A DNA stretch of 64,000 bases from Acidobacteriota bacterium (GCA_014584705.1 JACTMJ010000007.1:1-64000), one strand, 5' to 3'. Numbered from the stretch's first letter, positions 46,052-56,153 are shown. Numbers and translations: made by a program. Notes: generated by a model from the letters alone, not told the origin.

Positions 46052-49000
46052 TTACACAAGCTCCGGATGGGGGTTTCTCAATTTGCCCAGATAGGTGGTC
46101 CGGGGCTTCACATTCAATTCCTGAAGTACGGCGTAATCGGTATCGAGCGCTTTGGACTTGCTGACCGCGCTGTTCGGATCGCTGATATTGCCGAAGGTAA
46201 TGGCATTCGTGGGGCAGGTCTGCTGGCAGGCGGTGACCACCTCGCCGTCGCGAATGGAGCGCGCTTCCGTCTTCGCCTGGATGCGCGCATGGGAAATGCG
46301 CTGCACGCAGTACGTGCATTTTTCCATGATGCCCCGCATGCGGACGGTGACGTCCGGGTTGTATTGCAGCGAAGCAATCTCGGGCGCTTTATTGCCCAGC
46401 GACATCCAGCCCAGGCGCTTGTCGTGATAGTTGAAGAAGTTGAAGCGGCGCACCTTGTACGGGCAATTGTTCGAGCAATAGCGCGTACCCACGCAGCGGT
46501 TGTACACCATCTCGTTGAGGCCTTCGGGACCGTGGACGGTGGCCGCTACCGGGCAGACGTTCTCGCAAGGCGCGTCTTCGCAATGCACGCAGGCCATCGG
46601 CTGATAAACGAGTTCCGCTTCCTCGACGGAGCCGGAGTAGTATCGGTCCAACCGAATCCAGTGCATCTCGCGCCCATGCAGCACCTGTTCCTTGCCCACC
46701 GTGGCGATATTGTTCTCGCTCTGGCAGGCAACCAGACAGGCGTTGCAGCCAATGCAGGCGTTGAGATCAACGGTCATTCCCCACTGATATTCGCTCGTGT
46801 ACTTCGGGCTTTCGTAGAGCGTGAACTCGGGAACCTTGTGCGCAATCTCCTGGACGGCGTGAGGATCCTTCTGGAACTCGTCGAGAGTCACTTCACGGAC
46901 AATCTCGCTGCGGGTGCGAAGGGCGTCCGTGAGCGTGCCGTGGTCCTGCGTGGAGGCAATTTCAATGCTGCCGGAAGTCTTTGCCACCGCGGCCCCGAGG
47001 GCAATCGCCGGAGCGTCCGAAGTGCGCAAAGGAAATACGTTGAAGCCAGCTCCCTCGCCCACCTGGCCGGTCTTGGCGCGGCCGAACCCCATCGCGAGCG
47101 TGATGGAATTATCCGCGTGGCCCGGCTGCACGATGGCGGGAATCTTCAGCTCCGCGCCATTCCGCTTGATGCTGATGAATTCGGCCTCGTAGGAGGAGTC
47201 CGAGATATTGATCTGGCTGACATCCGTGCGAAGCCCCAGCTTGCCCGCCGTGGCCTGGCTCAGCAGGGCGACGTTATCCCACGTGATCTTCGTAATCGGG
47301 TCCGGCGCTTCGAGCAGCCAGGCGTTATTGTTGAAGCGGCCGTCATAGGCGTGGCTGCTGGGAACGAAGACGAGTTCCATCTCATCGTCGCCCGGCGCGC
47401 CGGCCGCGTGGCCAACCGCTTCCGTCACCGCTGCCTTATTGACCGCGGCCGTGACGGGCGCGGTGGCAGTGCCGGCGATGATGCCGTCGTGGACCGCCTT
47501 GCGCCATGCCTTGTCGTCGGCGAGCTGCGTCTTCCAGGTGTCGCGCACCAGCGCGTAGCCTCTCGTGGCTGGCGCGCCGAGAATCGTAGCCAGAAACTCA
47601 ATCTCGCTCTTGCCGTCGAAGAGCGGCTGAATCATCGGCTGCTGGATGGAGGCCGTTCCGTCAAAGCCGCGCCCGTCTCCCCAGGTTTCAAGATAGTTGG
47701 CGCCCTGCAAGATCCAGTTAGAGGCCGCCGCCGTTTCGTTCCGATCTTCGCCCAGGTAGATGCGTGTCTTGGCCTTGGCCATCGCCTCGGCAAACTTGAG
47801 GTCGGCGGGCGCGTCATAGGCAGGATTGCCGCCGAGCGCTACCAGGGTTTCCACAGCTCCGGAATGGAGTTCCGCCGCAAGCTGCTTGATCGCCGCGATC
47901 TCACCAACGGCCTCGGGCGCGGGAAGCAGCGTCACCGTGGTGCCGAGATTCCCCAGCGCCTCGTTGACCAACAGCGCCAGCGCGTGAACTTCGGCGGGCT
48001 GCCGCGGCCCCACCGCGAGCAAGCTCTTGCCCTTATTGGCCGCCAGATCCTTCGCCAGCACCTCGATGAACTTAGACGCTCTCTCCGAAGCAGGGAACGC
48101 GCGCCCGGCCGACGGAAGCACGCCCAGACGCACGGCCAGCGCCTGCAGCACACCCATTACGTCGCTCGCGCGCATGCGCAGGCGGTGGTCCGCCATCGCG
48201 CCGGTGATGGAGTATTGGCTCTCGACGGCGTACACGCGGTTCATGCCGTCTTCCCGCCCGCGAACGCGGCGGCCATTGGCCCATTGCCGCATGTTGAGGA
48301 TCGTGGAGGCATCGAGGCCGAGGAAATCGAAATCCAGAGCCAGAATCGCCTGCGCCTTCGAGAAATCGTAGTTCACCAGAACCGGACGCCCGAACGCGAT
48401 CCGTGCCCCCTCCCGCGCGCTGTCGACGGGCACCGCCTCGTATTCCACCCACTTCGCGCCGGGGAACTTTGCCAGCGTCTCCGCCTTCAACCGGAGATAC
48501 GTCGGCGATCCGATGCGCTGGCTGATAAACCGCAGTTTCGCGCCGTCACCGCTAAACGCGGCCGGCACGGCGGCTACGAAGCTGTCCCAACTGACACCAT
48601 TGCCGTCGTGGGTGTGCTGAGCGATACGGTCCGGGTCATAGAGACCAAGAATGGAGGCCTGCGCGAACGCCGAAGCCGCGCCCAGGCTGTGCGGGTGCAG
48701 CGGGTTCCCTTCGATCTTCGTTGGCCGCCCGTCGTGAGTCTCCACCATTACGCCGGTGGAAATACCGTTCAGCGAAAAGACGCTGTTGTAGAAGACCGGC
48801 TTGCCCGGAACCAGGTCCTCCGAACCGTTGGCCAGCGGGAGGATGTGCTCTTCCGGCCGGCGGCAGGCGGTAAGCCCGGCAAGCGCCAGAGTGGCGCCCA
48901 TAAACTTCAGCAGAGTGCGGCGGGACGCGCCTTCCGGCAGTTCAGAAGCGCCTTCGGGAAATTCCCGGTGCGCCCATTCCTGGAATTTCGCCGTGCCTGC

Positions 49001-49072
49001 CAGTTGACTGGCGCTCCGCCAATAGGATTTTTCCGGCTGAGCCTTCTGAATGGATTCAATGTTGACGATCAT
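46052..49072 (-). CDS. actB: Alternative complex III subunit ActB (molybdopterin-like + iron-sulfur)
   Basis: The 1006-residue subunit has a Tat-like signal placed internally (ASRRTLLKFMGATLALAGLTAC, about residues 50-72), a large domain related to molybdopterin oxidoreductases (about 75-720, without obvious molybdenum ligand), and a C-terminal ferredoxin-like part with four cysteine clusters: CIGCNACLVAC, CVHCEDAPCENVCP, CVGTRYCSNNCPYKVRR and CTYCVQR with CQQTCP. It carries the iron-sulfur wire between quinol and the haems. The start at 49072 gives a four-base ATGA overlap with actA; a GTG nine bases upstream is the alternative. Confidence 0.95.
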   Translation of the reverse strand: MIVNIESIQKAQPEKSYWRSASQLAGTAKFQEWAHREFPEGASELPEGASRRTLLKFMGATLALAGLTACRRPEEHILPLANGSEDLVPGKPVFYNSVFSLNGISTGVMVETHDGRPTKIEGNPLHPHSLGAASAFAQASILGLYDPDRIAQHTHDGNGVSWDSFVAAVPAAFSGDGAKLRFISQRIGSPTYLRLKAETLAKFPGAKWVEYEAVPVDSAREGARIAFGRPVLVNYDFSKAQAILALDFDFLGLDASTILNMRQWANGRRVRGREDGMNRVYAVESQYSITGAMADHRLRMRASDVMGVLQALAVRLGVLPSAGRAFPASERASKFIEVLAKDLAANKGKSLLAVGPRQPAEVHALALLVNEALGNLGTTVTLLPAPEAVGEIAAIKQLAAELHSGAVETLVALGGNPAYDAPADLKFAEAMAKAKTRIYLGEDRNETAAASNWILQGANYLETWGDGRGFDGTASIQQPMIQPLFDGKSEIEFLATILGAPATRGYALVRDTWKTQLADDKAWRKAVHDGIIAGTATAPVTAAVNKAAVTEAVGHAAGAPGDDEMELVFVPSSHAYDGRFNNNAWLLEAPDPITKITWDNVALLSQATAGKLGLRTDVSQINISDSSYEAEFISIKRNGAELKIPAIVQPGHADNSITLAMGFGRAKTGQVGEGAGFNVFPLRTSDAPAIALGAAVAKTSGSIEIASTQDHGTLTDALRTRSEIVREVTLDEFQKDPHAVQEIAHKVPEFTLYESPKYTSEYQWGMTVDLNACIGCNACLVACQSENNIATVGKEQVLHGREMHWIRLDRYYSGSVEEAELVYQPMACVHCEDAPCENVCPVAATVHGPEGLNEMVYNRCVGTRYCSNNCPYKVRRFNFFNYHDKRLGWMSLGNKAPEIASLQYNPDVTVRMRGIMEKCTYCVQRISHARIQAKTEARSIRDGEVVTACQQTCPTNAITFGNISDPNSAVSKSKALDTDYAVLQELNVKPRTTYLGKLRNPHPELV

Positions 49073-49716
49073 CGGTGGCACCCCGCGCAGTCTACGGGCG
49101 GATTGATCCCTTTCTGAGCGATCAGTTCCCGTCCGATTTCCTCGGCGGGCCGGTCTGGCTGCCAGTCCAGTTTGGTGACAAATTCGACGGGACGGACGTT
49201 CGGCGCGGGATTACGGTGGCAATCGAGGCACCAGCCCATGCTGAGAGGCGCCACCTGGGTCACCTTAATCATCTGATCCACGCGCCCGTGGCAACTCACG
49301 CAACTCACGCCGCGCGTCACGTGAGCCTGGTGATTGAAATAGACGTAATCCGGAAGAACGTGTACTTTGACCCAGGGAATCGATTCCCCTTTGCCGTAGC
49401 TCTCTCGCACCAGCGTCAGCTTGGAACTGTTGGTCTTCACCTTGTGGTGGCAGTTCATGCAAGTCTCAGTGGTGGGCACCGCCGCGAAAGCCGCCCGGTC
49501 CACCGTGTTATGGCAGTACCGGCAGTCAATTCCCAGATTGCCCGCATGCAGCTTGTGGCTGTACTCCACCGGTTGTTCCGGGCGGTAGCCCGCATCCTTG
49601 TTGCTTGGCAAACCCAGATAAATCGCACCAAGAGCGACTGCGCCGAGGCAAAGCAAACCAAGGGGTACGAAGACCCGCAACCGCAGGTCAAAAGACTTCT
49701 TAAATGTTTGAGCCAT
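49069..49716 (-). CDS. actA: Alternative complex III pentahaem cytochrome c ActA
   Basis: The 215-residue protein has one N-terminal membrane helix (VFVPLGLLCLGAVALGAIYLG) and five haem-binding CxxCH motifs: CRYCH, CMNCH, CVSCH, CLDCH and CAGCH. A multihaem CxxCH protein with an anchor helix at the head of an ACIII operon is ActA, which passes electrons towards ActE. It is the first gene of the operon. The stop overlaps the actB start. The promoter should lie in the 147-bp divergent region shared with the histidine kinase gene. Confidence 0.95.
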   Translation of the reverse strand: MAQTFKKSFDLRLRVFVPLGLLCLGAVALGAIYLGLPSNKDAGYRPEQPVEYSHKLHAGNLGIDCRYCHNTVDRAAFAAVPTTETCMNCHHKVKTNSSKLTLVRESYGKGESIPWVKVHVLPDYVYFNHQAHVTRGVSCVSCHGRVDQMIKVTQVAPLSMGWCLDCHRNPAPNVRPVEFVTKLDWQPDRPAEEIGRELIAQKGINPPVDCAGCHR

Positions 49717-49774
49717 TGGAGGTCGAAAAGATGTTGTTTAAGTGTACCGTTCAGGGTCGAATTCCGCAACCAGA

Positions 49775-49788
49775 ACAAAAATTCTTGT
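49775..49788. promoter_or_regulatory. Candidate operator between ACIII operon and two-component genes
   Basis: ACAA-AAATTC-TTGT is an inverted repeat with 4-bp arms in the 147-bp divergent region, within a generally AT-rich patch. XRE/Cro-type regulators often bind sites of this shape, and the response regulator encoded to the right has such a domain. The assignment is a guess from position and symmetry. Confidence 0.3.
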
Positions 49789-49863
49789 ATCACGGTAATC
49801 GATGAGCATTGAGCGCCTTCGGAGTCATCAAAATTGCAGCAAATCGCGAGAAGATGAATCCGG

Positions 49864-51411
49864 ATGGCAGAAAATCGTAAGTCTCCCGATTTTTCCGGCG
49901 GGCCGGTGCTCCGGAAACTCGAAAAGCGGCTGGGAGATCTGCGAATCCGGCTCAAATTGATCGTATTTCACAGTGTCTTCTTCAGCCTCCTGACGCTCAC
50001 GATCTATCTCGCCGTCATTTCGGTCCTCGAGCGCCGGCTCCACGGTGCATACCAGCGGGAAGCCCAGATGATGCGCACCGCGCTCGCGTCGAATCCCGAT
50101 TTGTTCCGGGTGCTCGAAACGGACGTCGAATACGCGCAAGGCTCCGCCTCCCAACTCGGCATGCCCCAGGACATCCGCGAGTGGGTGGAAGCACATCCAG
50201 GAGATGTTTGGTTCAACCCAGAAAAATCTGACTATTTATATCACAAAGACCGGTCGAGCGACCTGTACCGCCGCGTACGGCTGCCGAAGGAGCGGTACCG
50301 GGCACTCGTCAACAGCGCGCGATGGGCGATCACGATCGTTCTGAGCGTCACTTATCTGTTGGGCGTGGTAATCCTGGAGTTTCTGGTGTTGCCGGTGTTC
50401 GTCTACCGGCCCATTCGATGCTTGCTTGATGCCGACGCGGCGGCCAGCCGGGGAGATCGCGAAAACGAGTTGGTGCCGGAGGTGGAGATTCCGGACGACG
50501 AACTTGGAGATCTGATGCGATCCCGCAACCGGATGCTAACCCTGGTTCGCGATCACGAGGACGCGCTCGCGGGAGCCTTGCACCGCGAAGAGAGGCTCTC
50601 CGCCGATTTGCTCCGCAAGAACGCGCAATTGGAAACGGCCAAGCGCAGTCTGGCCGATCAGGACCGCCTCGTGAGCCTGGGCCTGATGTCCGCGAGCGTT
50701 GCGCACGAATTAAATACGCCGCTTGCCGTTCTGAAAGGCAGCGTGGAAAAACTGCTAGAAACCGCCGCCGACGAACCCACGCGGGGACGCCTGACGCGGA
50801 TGAACCGGGTAGCGGACCGGTTGCAAAGCATCAGTTCGTCGCTCCTCGATTTCGCCAGGGTGCGCAAGACGGAAATGGCTCCGGTGAACTTGCGCGAATT
50901 GATCGACGAGTGCTGGGAACTGGTATCCATCGACGAAAAGGCCTCTCGCGTGAACCTCCACAACCGGGTGGAACCCAGCCACTGGGTTTTTGGCAACGCG
51001 GACCGCCTGGGACAGGTTTTCGTAAATCTTCTTCGGAACGCGCTTCAGGAGACGGGCATCTCAGGCAATATCCGCGTGAGCAGTTCGATCGCATGCGCCG
51101 TGAGCTGGAGAGAAACGCATGGCGAATCGAGCGCCGCGGGCGGAAGAGTGGTAGTCCGGGTGGAGGACGACGGGGCGGGTATTCCGGAATCGGTGCTTCC
51201 TCACCTGTTTGAAGCATTTGTGAGCACGCGCCTCGATTCTCGCGGGACGGGGCTTGGATTAACGGTGGCGGAGGGAATCATTCAGCAACACAATGGAAGC
51301 ATCCGCGCTTACAACCGCGCCGATGGCGGCGCCTGCCTGGAAGTCCAGCTTCCCGCAGCCGCGGAGCCATCGGCCACAGCAGCCTTAGGAACCGGGAAAT
51401 CTTTGCCATGA
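49864..51411 (+). CDS. Sensor histidine kinase
   Basis: The 515-residue kinase has two membrane helices (about 30-55 and 153-180) around a periplasmic sensor of roughly 95 residues, then a HAMP-like linker (181-233), a coiled coil and the HisKA domain with phospho-acceptor His281 (SVAHELNTPLAVLKG). The ATPase domain shows N box VFVNLLRNALQE, G1 VEDDGAGIPE, F box LFEAFVSTR and G2 GTGLGLTVAEG. It should phosphorylate the response regulator encoded next, whose start overlaps its stop (ATGA). Divergent orientation from the ACIII-oxidase operon suggests that the pair regulates respiration. Confidence 0.93.
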   Translation: MAENRKSPDFSGGPVLRKLEKRLGDLRIRLKLIVFHSVFFSLLTLTIYLAVISVLERRLHGAYQREAQMMRTALASNPDLFRVLETDVEYAQGSASQLGMPQDIREWVEAHPGDVWFNPEKSDYLYHKDRSSDLYRRVRLPKERYRALVNSARWAITIVLSVTYLLGVVILEFLVLPVFVYRPIRCLLDADAAASRGDRENELVPEVEIPDDELGDLMRSRNRMLTLVRDHEDALAGALHREERLSADLLRKNAQLETAKRSLADQDRLVSLGLMSASVAHELNTPLAVLKGSVEKLLETAADEPTRGRLTRMNRVADRLQSISSSLLDFARVRKTEMAPVNLRELIDECWELVSIDEKASRVNLHNRVEPSHWVFGNADRLGQVFVNLLRNALQETGISGNIRVSSSIACAVSWRETHGESSAAGGRVVVRVEDDGAGIPESVLPHLFEAFVSTRLDSRGTGLGLTVAEGIIQQHNGSIRAYNRADGGACLEVQLPAAAEPSATAALGTGKSLP

Positions 51412-52052
51412 GCGATGCCAGCCTTCAGGAAAACACAACTCCGCCCGTGAATCGGGTGGAAGTAGTTGTGCTCGACGACGACCAGGATTTCATTCAATTC
51501 CTGAGCGATGTGTTGGAGGACGAAGGGATCTTCGCCGTCCGGACTTTCACAGATCCGCGAGAGATGTTCGCGGCGTTCGAATCGAAGCTGCCGGGCATCC
51601 TGCTTCTCGATATGAAGATGGGCGAGCATCAGGGCGACGCGGTGATGGGCGAAGTGCAGGCGCGCTGGCCCGGCATCTGCATCATCGTGGTGACGGGCTA
51701 TCCGACGCTCGACGATATGCGGGCCAAGTTCCAGCAGAACGTGTTCGACTATCTTCCGAAGCCGTTCTCCATTGAGCAATTGCGCGCCACGCTCACGAGA
51801 GCAATCGAATCTTACGGGCTGGGGCGCAGCCGGCAGGATATTCTTCGCGAGCGTCTCGGGCCGCGCATCCGCATCCTGCGAACGGAACGCAACTGGAGCC
51901 TGAAGGACTTCGCGGCCGAGACCGAACTCAGCGTTTCGCAGCTCAGTTCCATCGAACGCGGCGCGCACCTGCCATCGATTGAGAGCTTCCTCTCCATCTG
52001 CGATGCACTTGATCAGAAGCCCAGCGACATTTTTGCAAGCATCGAATTTTGA
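51408..52052 (+). CDS. Response regulator with XRE-type helix-turn-helix output
   Basis: The 214-residue protein has a receiver domain at residues 15-135 with acidic pocket LDDDQDF, phospho-acceptor Asp68 (LLLDMKMGE), Thr96 and Lys118 (YLPKPFS). After a short linker it has an XRE/HTH_3 domain (about 152-210): LRTERNWSLKDFAAETELS, then VSQLSSIERGAHLPSIESFL. Response regulators normally carry OmpR, NarL, NtrC or LytTR outputs; an XRE output is uncommon. It is co-transcribed with the kinase and close to the ACIII operon, so a role in controlling respiratory genes is likely. Confidence 0.92.
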   Translation: MSDASLQENTTPPVNRVEVVVLDDDQDFIQFLSDVLEDEGIFAVRTFTDPREMFAAFESKLPGILLLDMKMGEHQGDAVMGEVQARWPGICIIVVTGYPTLDDMRAKFQQNVFDYLPKPFSIEQLRATLTRAIESYGLGRSRQDILRERLGPRIRILRTERNWSLKDFAAETELSVSQLSSIERGAHLPSIESFLSICDALDQKPSDIFASIEF

Positions 52053-52088
52053 ACGGGCCGCGGAGCGAAGCGGGCGGCGGCGTTCGCT

Positions 52089-52868
52089 TCAATCCAGATC
52101 CATGGTCACCGTAACCGGGCAATGGTCGCTGCCCATGACCTCGTTCAGGATATCGGCGCCGGCCAACCGCTCGCGATCCTGCCGGTGGATGGCAAAATGG
52201 TCAATCCTCCAGCCGATGTTGCGCGCGCGGGCGCCGGTGCGCTGGCTCCACCAACTGTACTTCACCGTGTCCGGATACAAGTGGCGGAAGGTATCCACCC
52301 AGCCGTCGTCGAGAAAGCCCGCCATCCAGGCGCGTTCTTCCGGGAGGTAGCCGGGGCTGGTTTCGTTCTCGTTCGGACGCGCGAGATCAATGGGCTGCGG
52401 CGCGACGTTGAAATCTCCGCCGAGCAGTACGGGCTTCCCCGACTTCCGCAATTCCGCCGCGTAGCGGTGGATTGCGGAGCAGAATCGCACCTTGTAATCG
52501 ATGCGGCGGCCCGCATCCTGGCTGTTCGGAAAATACGCGCCCACCGCGATGTAATCGGGAAACTCGCCGGCGATCACACGGCCTTCTCCGTCGAATTCTT
52601 CAAGGCCCATCCCGAACTCGATGCGGCGCGGTTCCTCTTTGGCGAAGAGCGCCACGCCGCTGTAGCCCTTCTTCACGCGGGCCGGGTTCCAGAACTTGTA
52701 GTAGCGTGTATCGAGCAGAATTTCGGGCGGAATCTGCGGCAGAGTGGCGCGGACCTCCTGCAGTAGCAGGACGTCATGGTTCTGGGCTTCAAACCAATCC
52801 ACGAATCCGCTTTTCGCGCAGGCGCGAATCCCATTCACATTCCAGGAGACGAACGATCGGAGAGCCAT
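52089..52868 (-). CDS. xth: Exodeoxyribonuclease III
   Basis: The 259-residue enzyme belongs to the exonuclease III/AP endonuclease family that cuts DNA 5' of abasic sites. The motifs are FVSWNVNGIRACAKSG at the start, LLLQEVRATLPQI with catalytic Glu, GYSGVALFAK, LGGDFNVAPQPIDL and GSDHCPVTVTMDL at the end, where Asp and His act. Length is normal. It lies four bases downstream of the dehydratase gene and is probably co-transcribed with it, although the functions are unrelated. Confidence 0.96.
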   Translation of the reverse strand: MALRSFVSWNVNGIRACAKSGFVDWFEAQNHDVLLLQEVRATLPQIPPEILLDTRYYKFWNPARVKKGYSGVALFAKEEPRRIEFGMGLEEFDGEGRVIAGEFPDYIAVGAYFPNSQDAGRRIDYKVRFCSAIHRYAAELRKSGKPVLLGGDFNVAPQPIDLARPNENETSPGYLPEERAWMAGFLDDGWVDTFRHLYPDTVKYSWWSQRTGARARNIGWRIDHFAIHRQDRERLAGADILNEVMGSDHCPVTVTMDLD

Positions 52869-52872
52869 CGGA

Positions 52873-54858
52873 TCAGCGTTCCCCCAGCGCGCTCACGCCC
52901 GCGCCGAGCACTTCGAGGATGCGGTCCACATCGTAGACGCTGCCTCCCCAGGTTCCGCCGCTCACGGCTTGCAGCGCGGCCCAGAGGCGGGTATCGTCCG
53001 GGAGTTTGTCGTCGGGCTTGAGCGCCGGATTCGGGCTGCGCGTCGCAAGCAAGCGGTCCCCCTCCTCAACGCCCACGGCATTGCCGTTCTCACCGATCAG
53101 GTTCACGCTGCCCTCCAGGCGGATGCGGTCCACCGCGATCTCGATGATGTCGCCGTCGCGCACCTTGCCGAGAGGCCCGCCCGCAAGCGCTTCCGGGGTA
53201 ATGTGGCCAATGCAGGCTCCGGTGGAAACACCGCTGAAGCGGGCATCGGTGAGAACCGCGATCTGCTTCCCGAAGGCGAGATGCCGGAGCGCCGAAGTGA
53301 TCTGATATATCTCCTCCATACCGCTGCCCATCGGGCCACGGCAACAGAGCACCAGGATGTCGCCCGGAAGCAGCTTCTTCTCTCCGCGCCCCTTGACGGC
53401 CTGGATGGCTTCGGTCTCCGTCGTGAAGACTTTCGCCGGGCCGCGCTTGCGATAGACGCCGTCGGCGTCCACGACACTGTCGTCAATGGCGGTGGACTTG
53501 ATGACGCTGCCGCCGGGGGCGAGATTGCCCACCGGAAAACAGACGGTGGACGTAAGCCCCTTGGCCGCGGCGCGTTCCGGCGACATGATCACATCGTCGG
53601 GATGGAACCCCTCGCGAGCCTCCAGGCGCTCGCGCAGGACGCGCCTCCGCTCCGAACCCTCCCACCAATCGAGCGCCGCGCCAAGCGTCAATCCGCTCAC
53701 CGTCATCACATCCAGTTCGAGCAGGCCGGCTCGCTTCAGGTGCAGCATCACTTCCGGCACGCCGCCCGCCTGGAACACACGCGCCGTGGGATGGAACATC
53801 GGCCCGTTGGGCAGGGCATCGACAAGCCGCGGAACCTTGCGGTTGATCGCGGACCAGTCCTCCACCGTGGGCCGCCGCACGCCCGCGTGATAAGCGACGG
53901 CCGGGACGTGAATCACCAGGTTTGTCGAACCGCCAAACGCGGCGTGTACGATGAGCGCGTTGCGGAAAGCCGCTTCATTGAGGATGTCGCGCATGGCGAT
54001 TCCGCGTGCGATGAGATGCAGCACGGCTTTGGCGGAGCGCGTGGCCGCATCGAGCCAGATGGGATGCCCGGAGGGCGCGAGCGCGGCGTGCGTTAGCGAC
54101 ATGCCCAGCGCTTCCGCCACCACCTGCGAAGTGGCCGCGGTGCCGAGGAACTGGCATCCCCCACCGGGCGACGCGCACGCGCGGCAAGTGGCTTCCTGCG
54201 CCTGCTCCATCGTGATCTCGCCATGCGTATAGCGCGCGCCGACGCTTTGCACTTTGCCCGCGTCCTCCCCCTCATCGGGGAGCAGGGCGACGCCGCCCGG
54301 CACCAGCACGCTCGAATACTTCCCCTCCCCGGCCAGGGCCATCATCATTGCGGGAAGACCCTTGTCACAGGTGGCCACTCCCACGACGCCGTGCCTGGTG
54401 GGCAGGGATCGGATCAGGCGCCGGTAGACGGTGGCCGCGTCGTTCCGGTAGGGCAGGCTGTCGAACATGCCCACGGTGCCCTGGGTGCGCCCATCGCAGG
54501 GATCCGTGACATACCCGGCGAACGGGATCGCGTTGCGCCGCTTGAGTTCGAGCGCCGCGGCCCGCACCAGCAGGTTCACCTCCCAATGGCCGGTGTGGTA
54601 GCCCAGCGCAATGGGAGTGCCGTCTTCCGCGCGAATCCCCCCGTGGGTAGAAAGCAGAAGCACTTCCTTGCCGTTCAACTGCGTGGGGTTCCACCCCATG
54701 CCGACGTTCAGGCTCTTCGCGAAAATGTTGCCAGAAGGCCCGTCGGTGAGCATCTCTTCCGTAAGCGGCACCTGGCCCTCCCGCGCGGGGGCGGTGGACC
54801 GCACCTCGAACAGGGAATCGTCGAGAGAATCGAGAATTTCGCGCGGCGTATCCAGCAT
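52873..54858 (-). CDS. YjhG/YagF-type sugar-acid dehydratase (IlvD/Edd family)
   Basis: The 661-residue enzyme belongs to the IlvD/Edd dehydratases that hold an iron-sulfur cluster. Its length and N-terminus are those of the YjhG/YagF branch, which dehydrates D-xylonate and related sugar acids to 2-keto-3-deoxy acids. Visible are [60 protein letters not shown] and [22 protein letters not shown], with the cluster cysteines in the first three. It would feed a sugar-acid pathway together with the sugar isomerases found nearby. The xth gene follows. Confidence 0.9.
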   Translation of the reverse strand: MLDTPREILDSLDDSLFEVRSTAPAREGQVPLTEEMLTDGPSGNIFAKSLNVGMGWNPTQLNGKEVLLLSTHGGIRAEDGTPIALGYHTGHWEVNLLVRAAALELKRRNAIPFAGYVTDPCDGRTQGTVGMFDSLPYRNDAATVYRRLIRSLPTRHGVVGVATCDKGLPAMMMALAGEGKYSSVLVPGGVALLPDEGEDAGKVQSVGARYTHGEITMEQAQEATCRACASPGGGCQFLGTAATSQVVAEALGMSLTHAALAPSGHPIWLDAATRSAKAVLHLIARGIAMRDILNEAAFRNALIVHAAFGGSTNLVIHVPAVAYHAGVRRPTVEDWSAINRKVPRLVDALPNGPMFHPTARVFQAGGVPEVMLHLKRAGLLELDVMTVSGLTLGAALDWWEGSERRRVLRERLEAREGFHPDDVIMSPERAAAKGLTSTVCFPVGNLAPGGSVIKSTAIDDSVVDADGVYRKRGPAKVFTTETEAIQAVKGRGEKKLLPGDILVLCCRGPMGSGMEEIYQITSALRHLAFGKQIAVLTDARFSGVSTGACIGHITPEALAGGPLGKVRDGDIIEIAVDRIRLEGSVNLIGENGNAVGVEEGDRLLATRSPNPALKPDDKLPDDTRLWAALQAVSGGTWGGSVYDVDRILEVLGAGVSALGER

Positions 54859-55031
54859 ACGTAGCTATTGTATTCCGCCGCCCCCGCAGCGCCATGGCAA
54901 GGCGCCTACTGGCCGGAGAGCGCGCCGCCGCGAGCTAAGGCAATCGCCGCCTGCGCTTTCTTCCGCCGCCGGACTATGCGGAGCTTCTGAGCCTTCGGCC
55001 GCCGATCCGCGATAGAGTGGTTCCCAGAGCG

Positions 55032-56153
55032 ATGCAAACGGGCGTTCGGAATCAACTCGGGGCTCTCCGCCGCGGCCGCGGGATCAGCGCGGCGGTGCTG
55101 GCGGCGCGGGTGGGCGTGAGCCGCCAGACGATCTACGCGATCGAAGCGGGCTCCTTCGTGCCCAATACGGAAGTGGCGCTTCGGCTGGCGCGCGAGCTTG
55201 AGGTCACCGTGGATGCCTTGTTCACGCTCGAAGCGGAAGAGCCCCTCCAGCGGAAACCGGTTGCGGCGGAGTTGTTGAGCGTTGCCACGCCCGCGGCCGG
55301 GGCCGGCGTACAGGTCTGCCGGGTGGGCGACCGGCTGGTGGGCGTCCCGGTGAACGCCGCGCCCTATTTTCTGCCGGAGGCCGACGGCATCATCGCGAAA
55401 CTCGGACGCAAAGCGGGTGCGGCCGACCTGATCATGTTCTCGCCGGAAGAAAGCTCCTCAAAACGGCTGGTTCTGGCGGGATGCGACCCCGCCATGGGAC
55501 TTCTGGCCCGGATGGCGGAGCGAGACGCCGGGATTGTAGCGGTCACCGCCGCGGCGTCGAGCCGGGTCGCCCTGAACTGGCTGCGCGAAGGCAAGGTGCA
55601 TATCGCCGGCAGTCACCTCAAGGACGTGGAGACCGGCGAGTTCAACCTGCCCATCCTACGCCGCGACTATCCCGGAGAAGATTTCGCCGTCGTCACCTTC
55701 GCCCGCTGGGAAGAAGGCTACGTCACGGCGGCCGGCAACCCGCTAGCCATCAAGGCAATCGAAGATCTGAAGCGACCGAAGGTCCGGCTGGTGAACCGGG
55801 AACCGGGCTCCGGCAGCCGCGCGCTGCTCGATCACCTTCTTACGCAGGCCGGTATTCCCGCACCGAAGGTGAAGGGCTATGAGCGGGTTGCGTTCGGCCA
55901 TTTGGCCGCCGCCTATATGGTGCATGTGGGGGAAGCGGACGCCTGCATCGCCACGCGTGCCGCCGCGAACGCCTTTGGGCTCGATTTCGTTCCCCTTCAA
56001 TCCGAGCGCTACGACTTTGTCGTTCGCCGCGAAAGCCTCGACCTGCCCGCCGTCCAGAGCTTCATGGACGTTCTGCTGAAGGCGAAACTGCGCCGGAAAC
56101 TCGAGGTGCTTGCCGGTTACGACACCTCGCAAACGGGCGTCGTCCTGGCCTGA
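55032..56153 (+). CDS. XRE regulator fused to a periplasmic-binding-protein-like domain
   Basis: The 373-residue protein has an N-terminal HTH_3/XRE domain (about 5-65, GRGISAAVLAARVGVSRQTIYAIEAG) and a C-terminal PBP-like domain (PF12727 type), with VCRVGDRLVGVPVN, LAGCDPAMGLLARM, HIAGSHLKDVETGEFNLPIL and VRLVNREPGSGSRALLDHLL. Proteins of this architecture are linked to molybdate or other small-ligand sensing. It is divergent from the dehydratase gene and may control it. The ATG at 55032 is preferred; a GTG 15 bases earlier is the alternative. Confidence 0.88.
   Translation: MQTGVRNQLGALRRGRGISAAVLAARVGVSRQTIYAIEAGSFVPNTEVALRLARELEVTVDALFTLEAEEPLQRKPVAAELLSVATPAAGAGVQVCRVGDRLVGVPVNAAPYFLPEADGIIAKLGRKAGAADLIMFSPEESSSKRLVLAGCDPAMGLLARMAERDAGIVAVTAAASSRVALNWLREGKVHIAGSHLKDVETGEFNLPILRRDYPGEDFAVVTFARWEEGYVTAAGNPLAIKAIEDLKRPKVRLVNREPGSGSRALLDHLLTQAGIPAPKVKGYERVAFGHLAAAYMVHVGEADACIATRAAANAFGLDFVPLQSERYDFVVRRESLDLPAVQSFMDVLLKAKLRRKLEVLAGYDTSQTGVVLA

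Noticed and set aside
44624..49117. A very long open frame on the plus strand (almost 1500 codons).
   Set aside because: It is antisense to actC and actB, whose cysteine clusters, helices and operon order are certain. Long antisense frames arise from codon bias in GC-rich genes.
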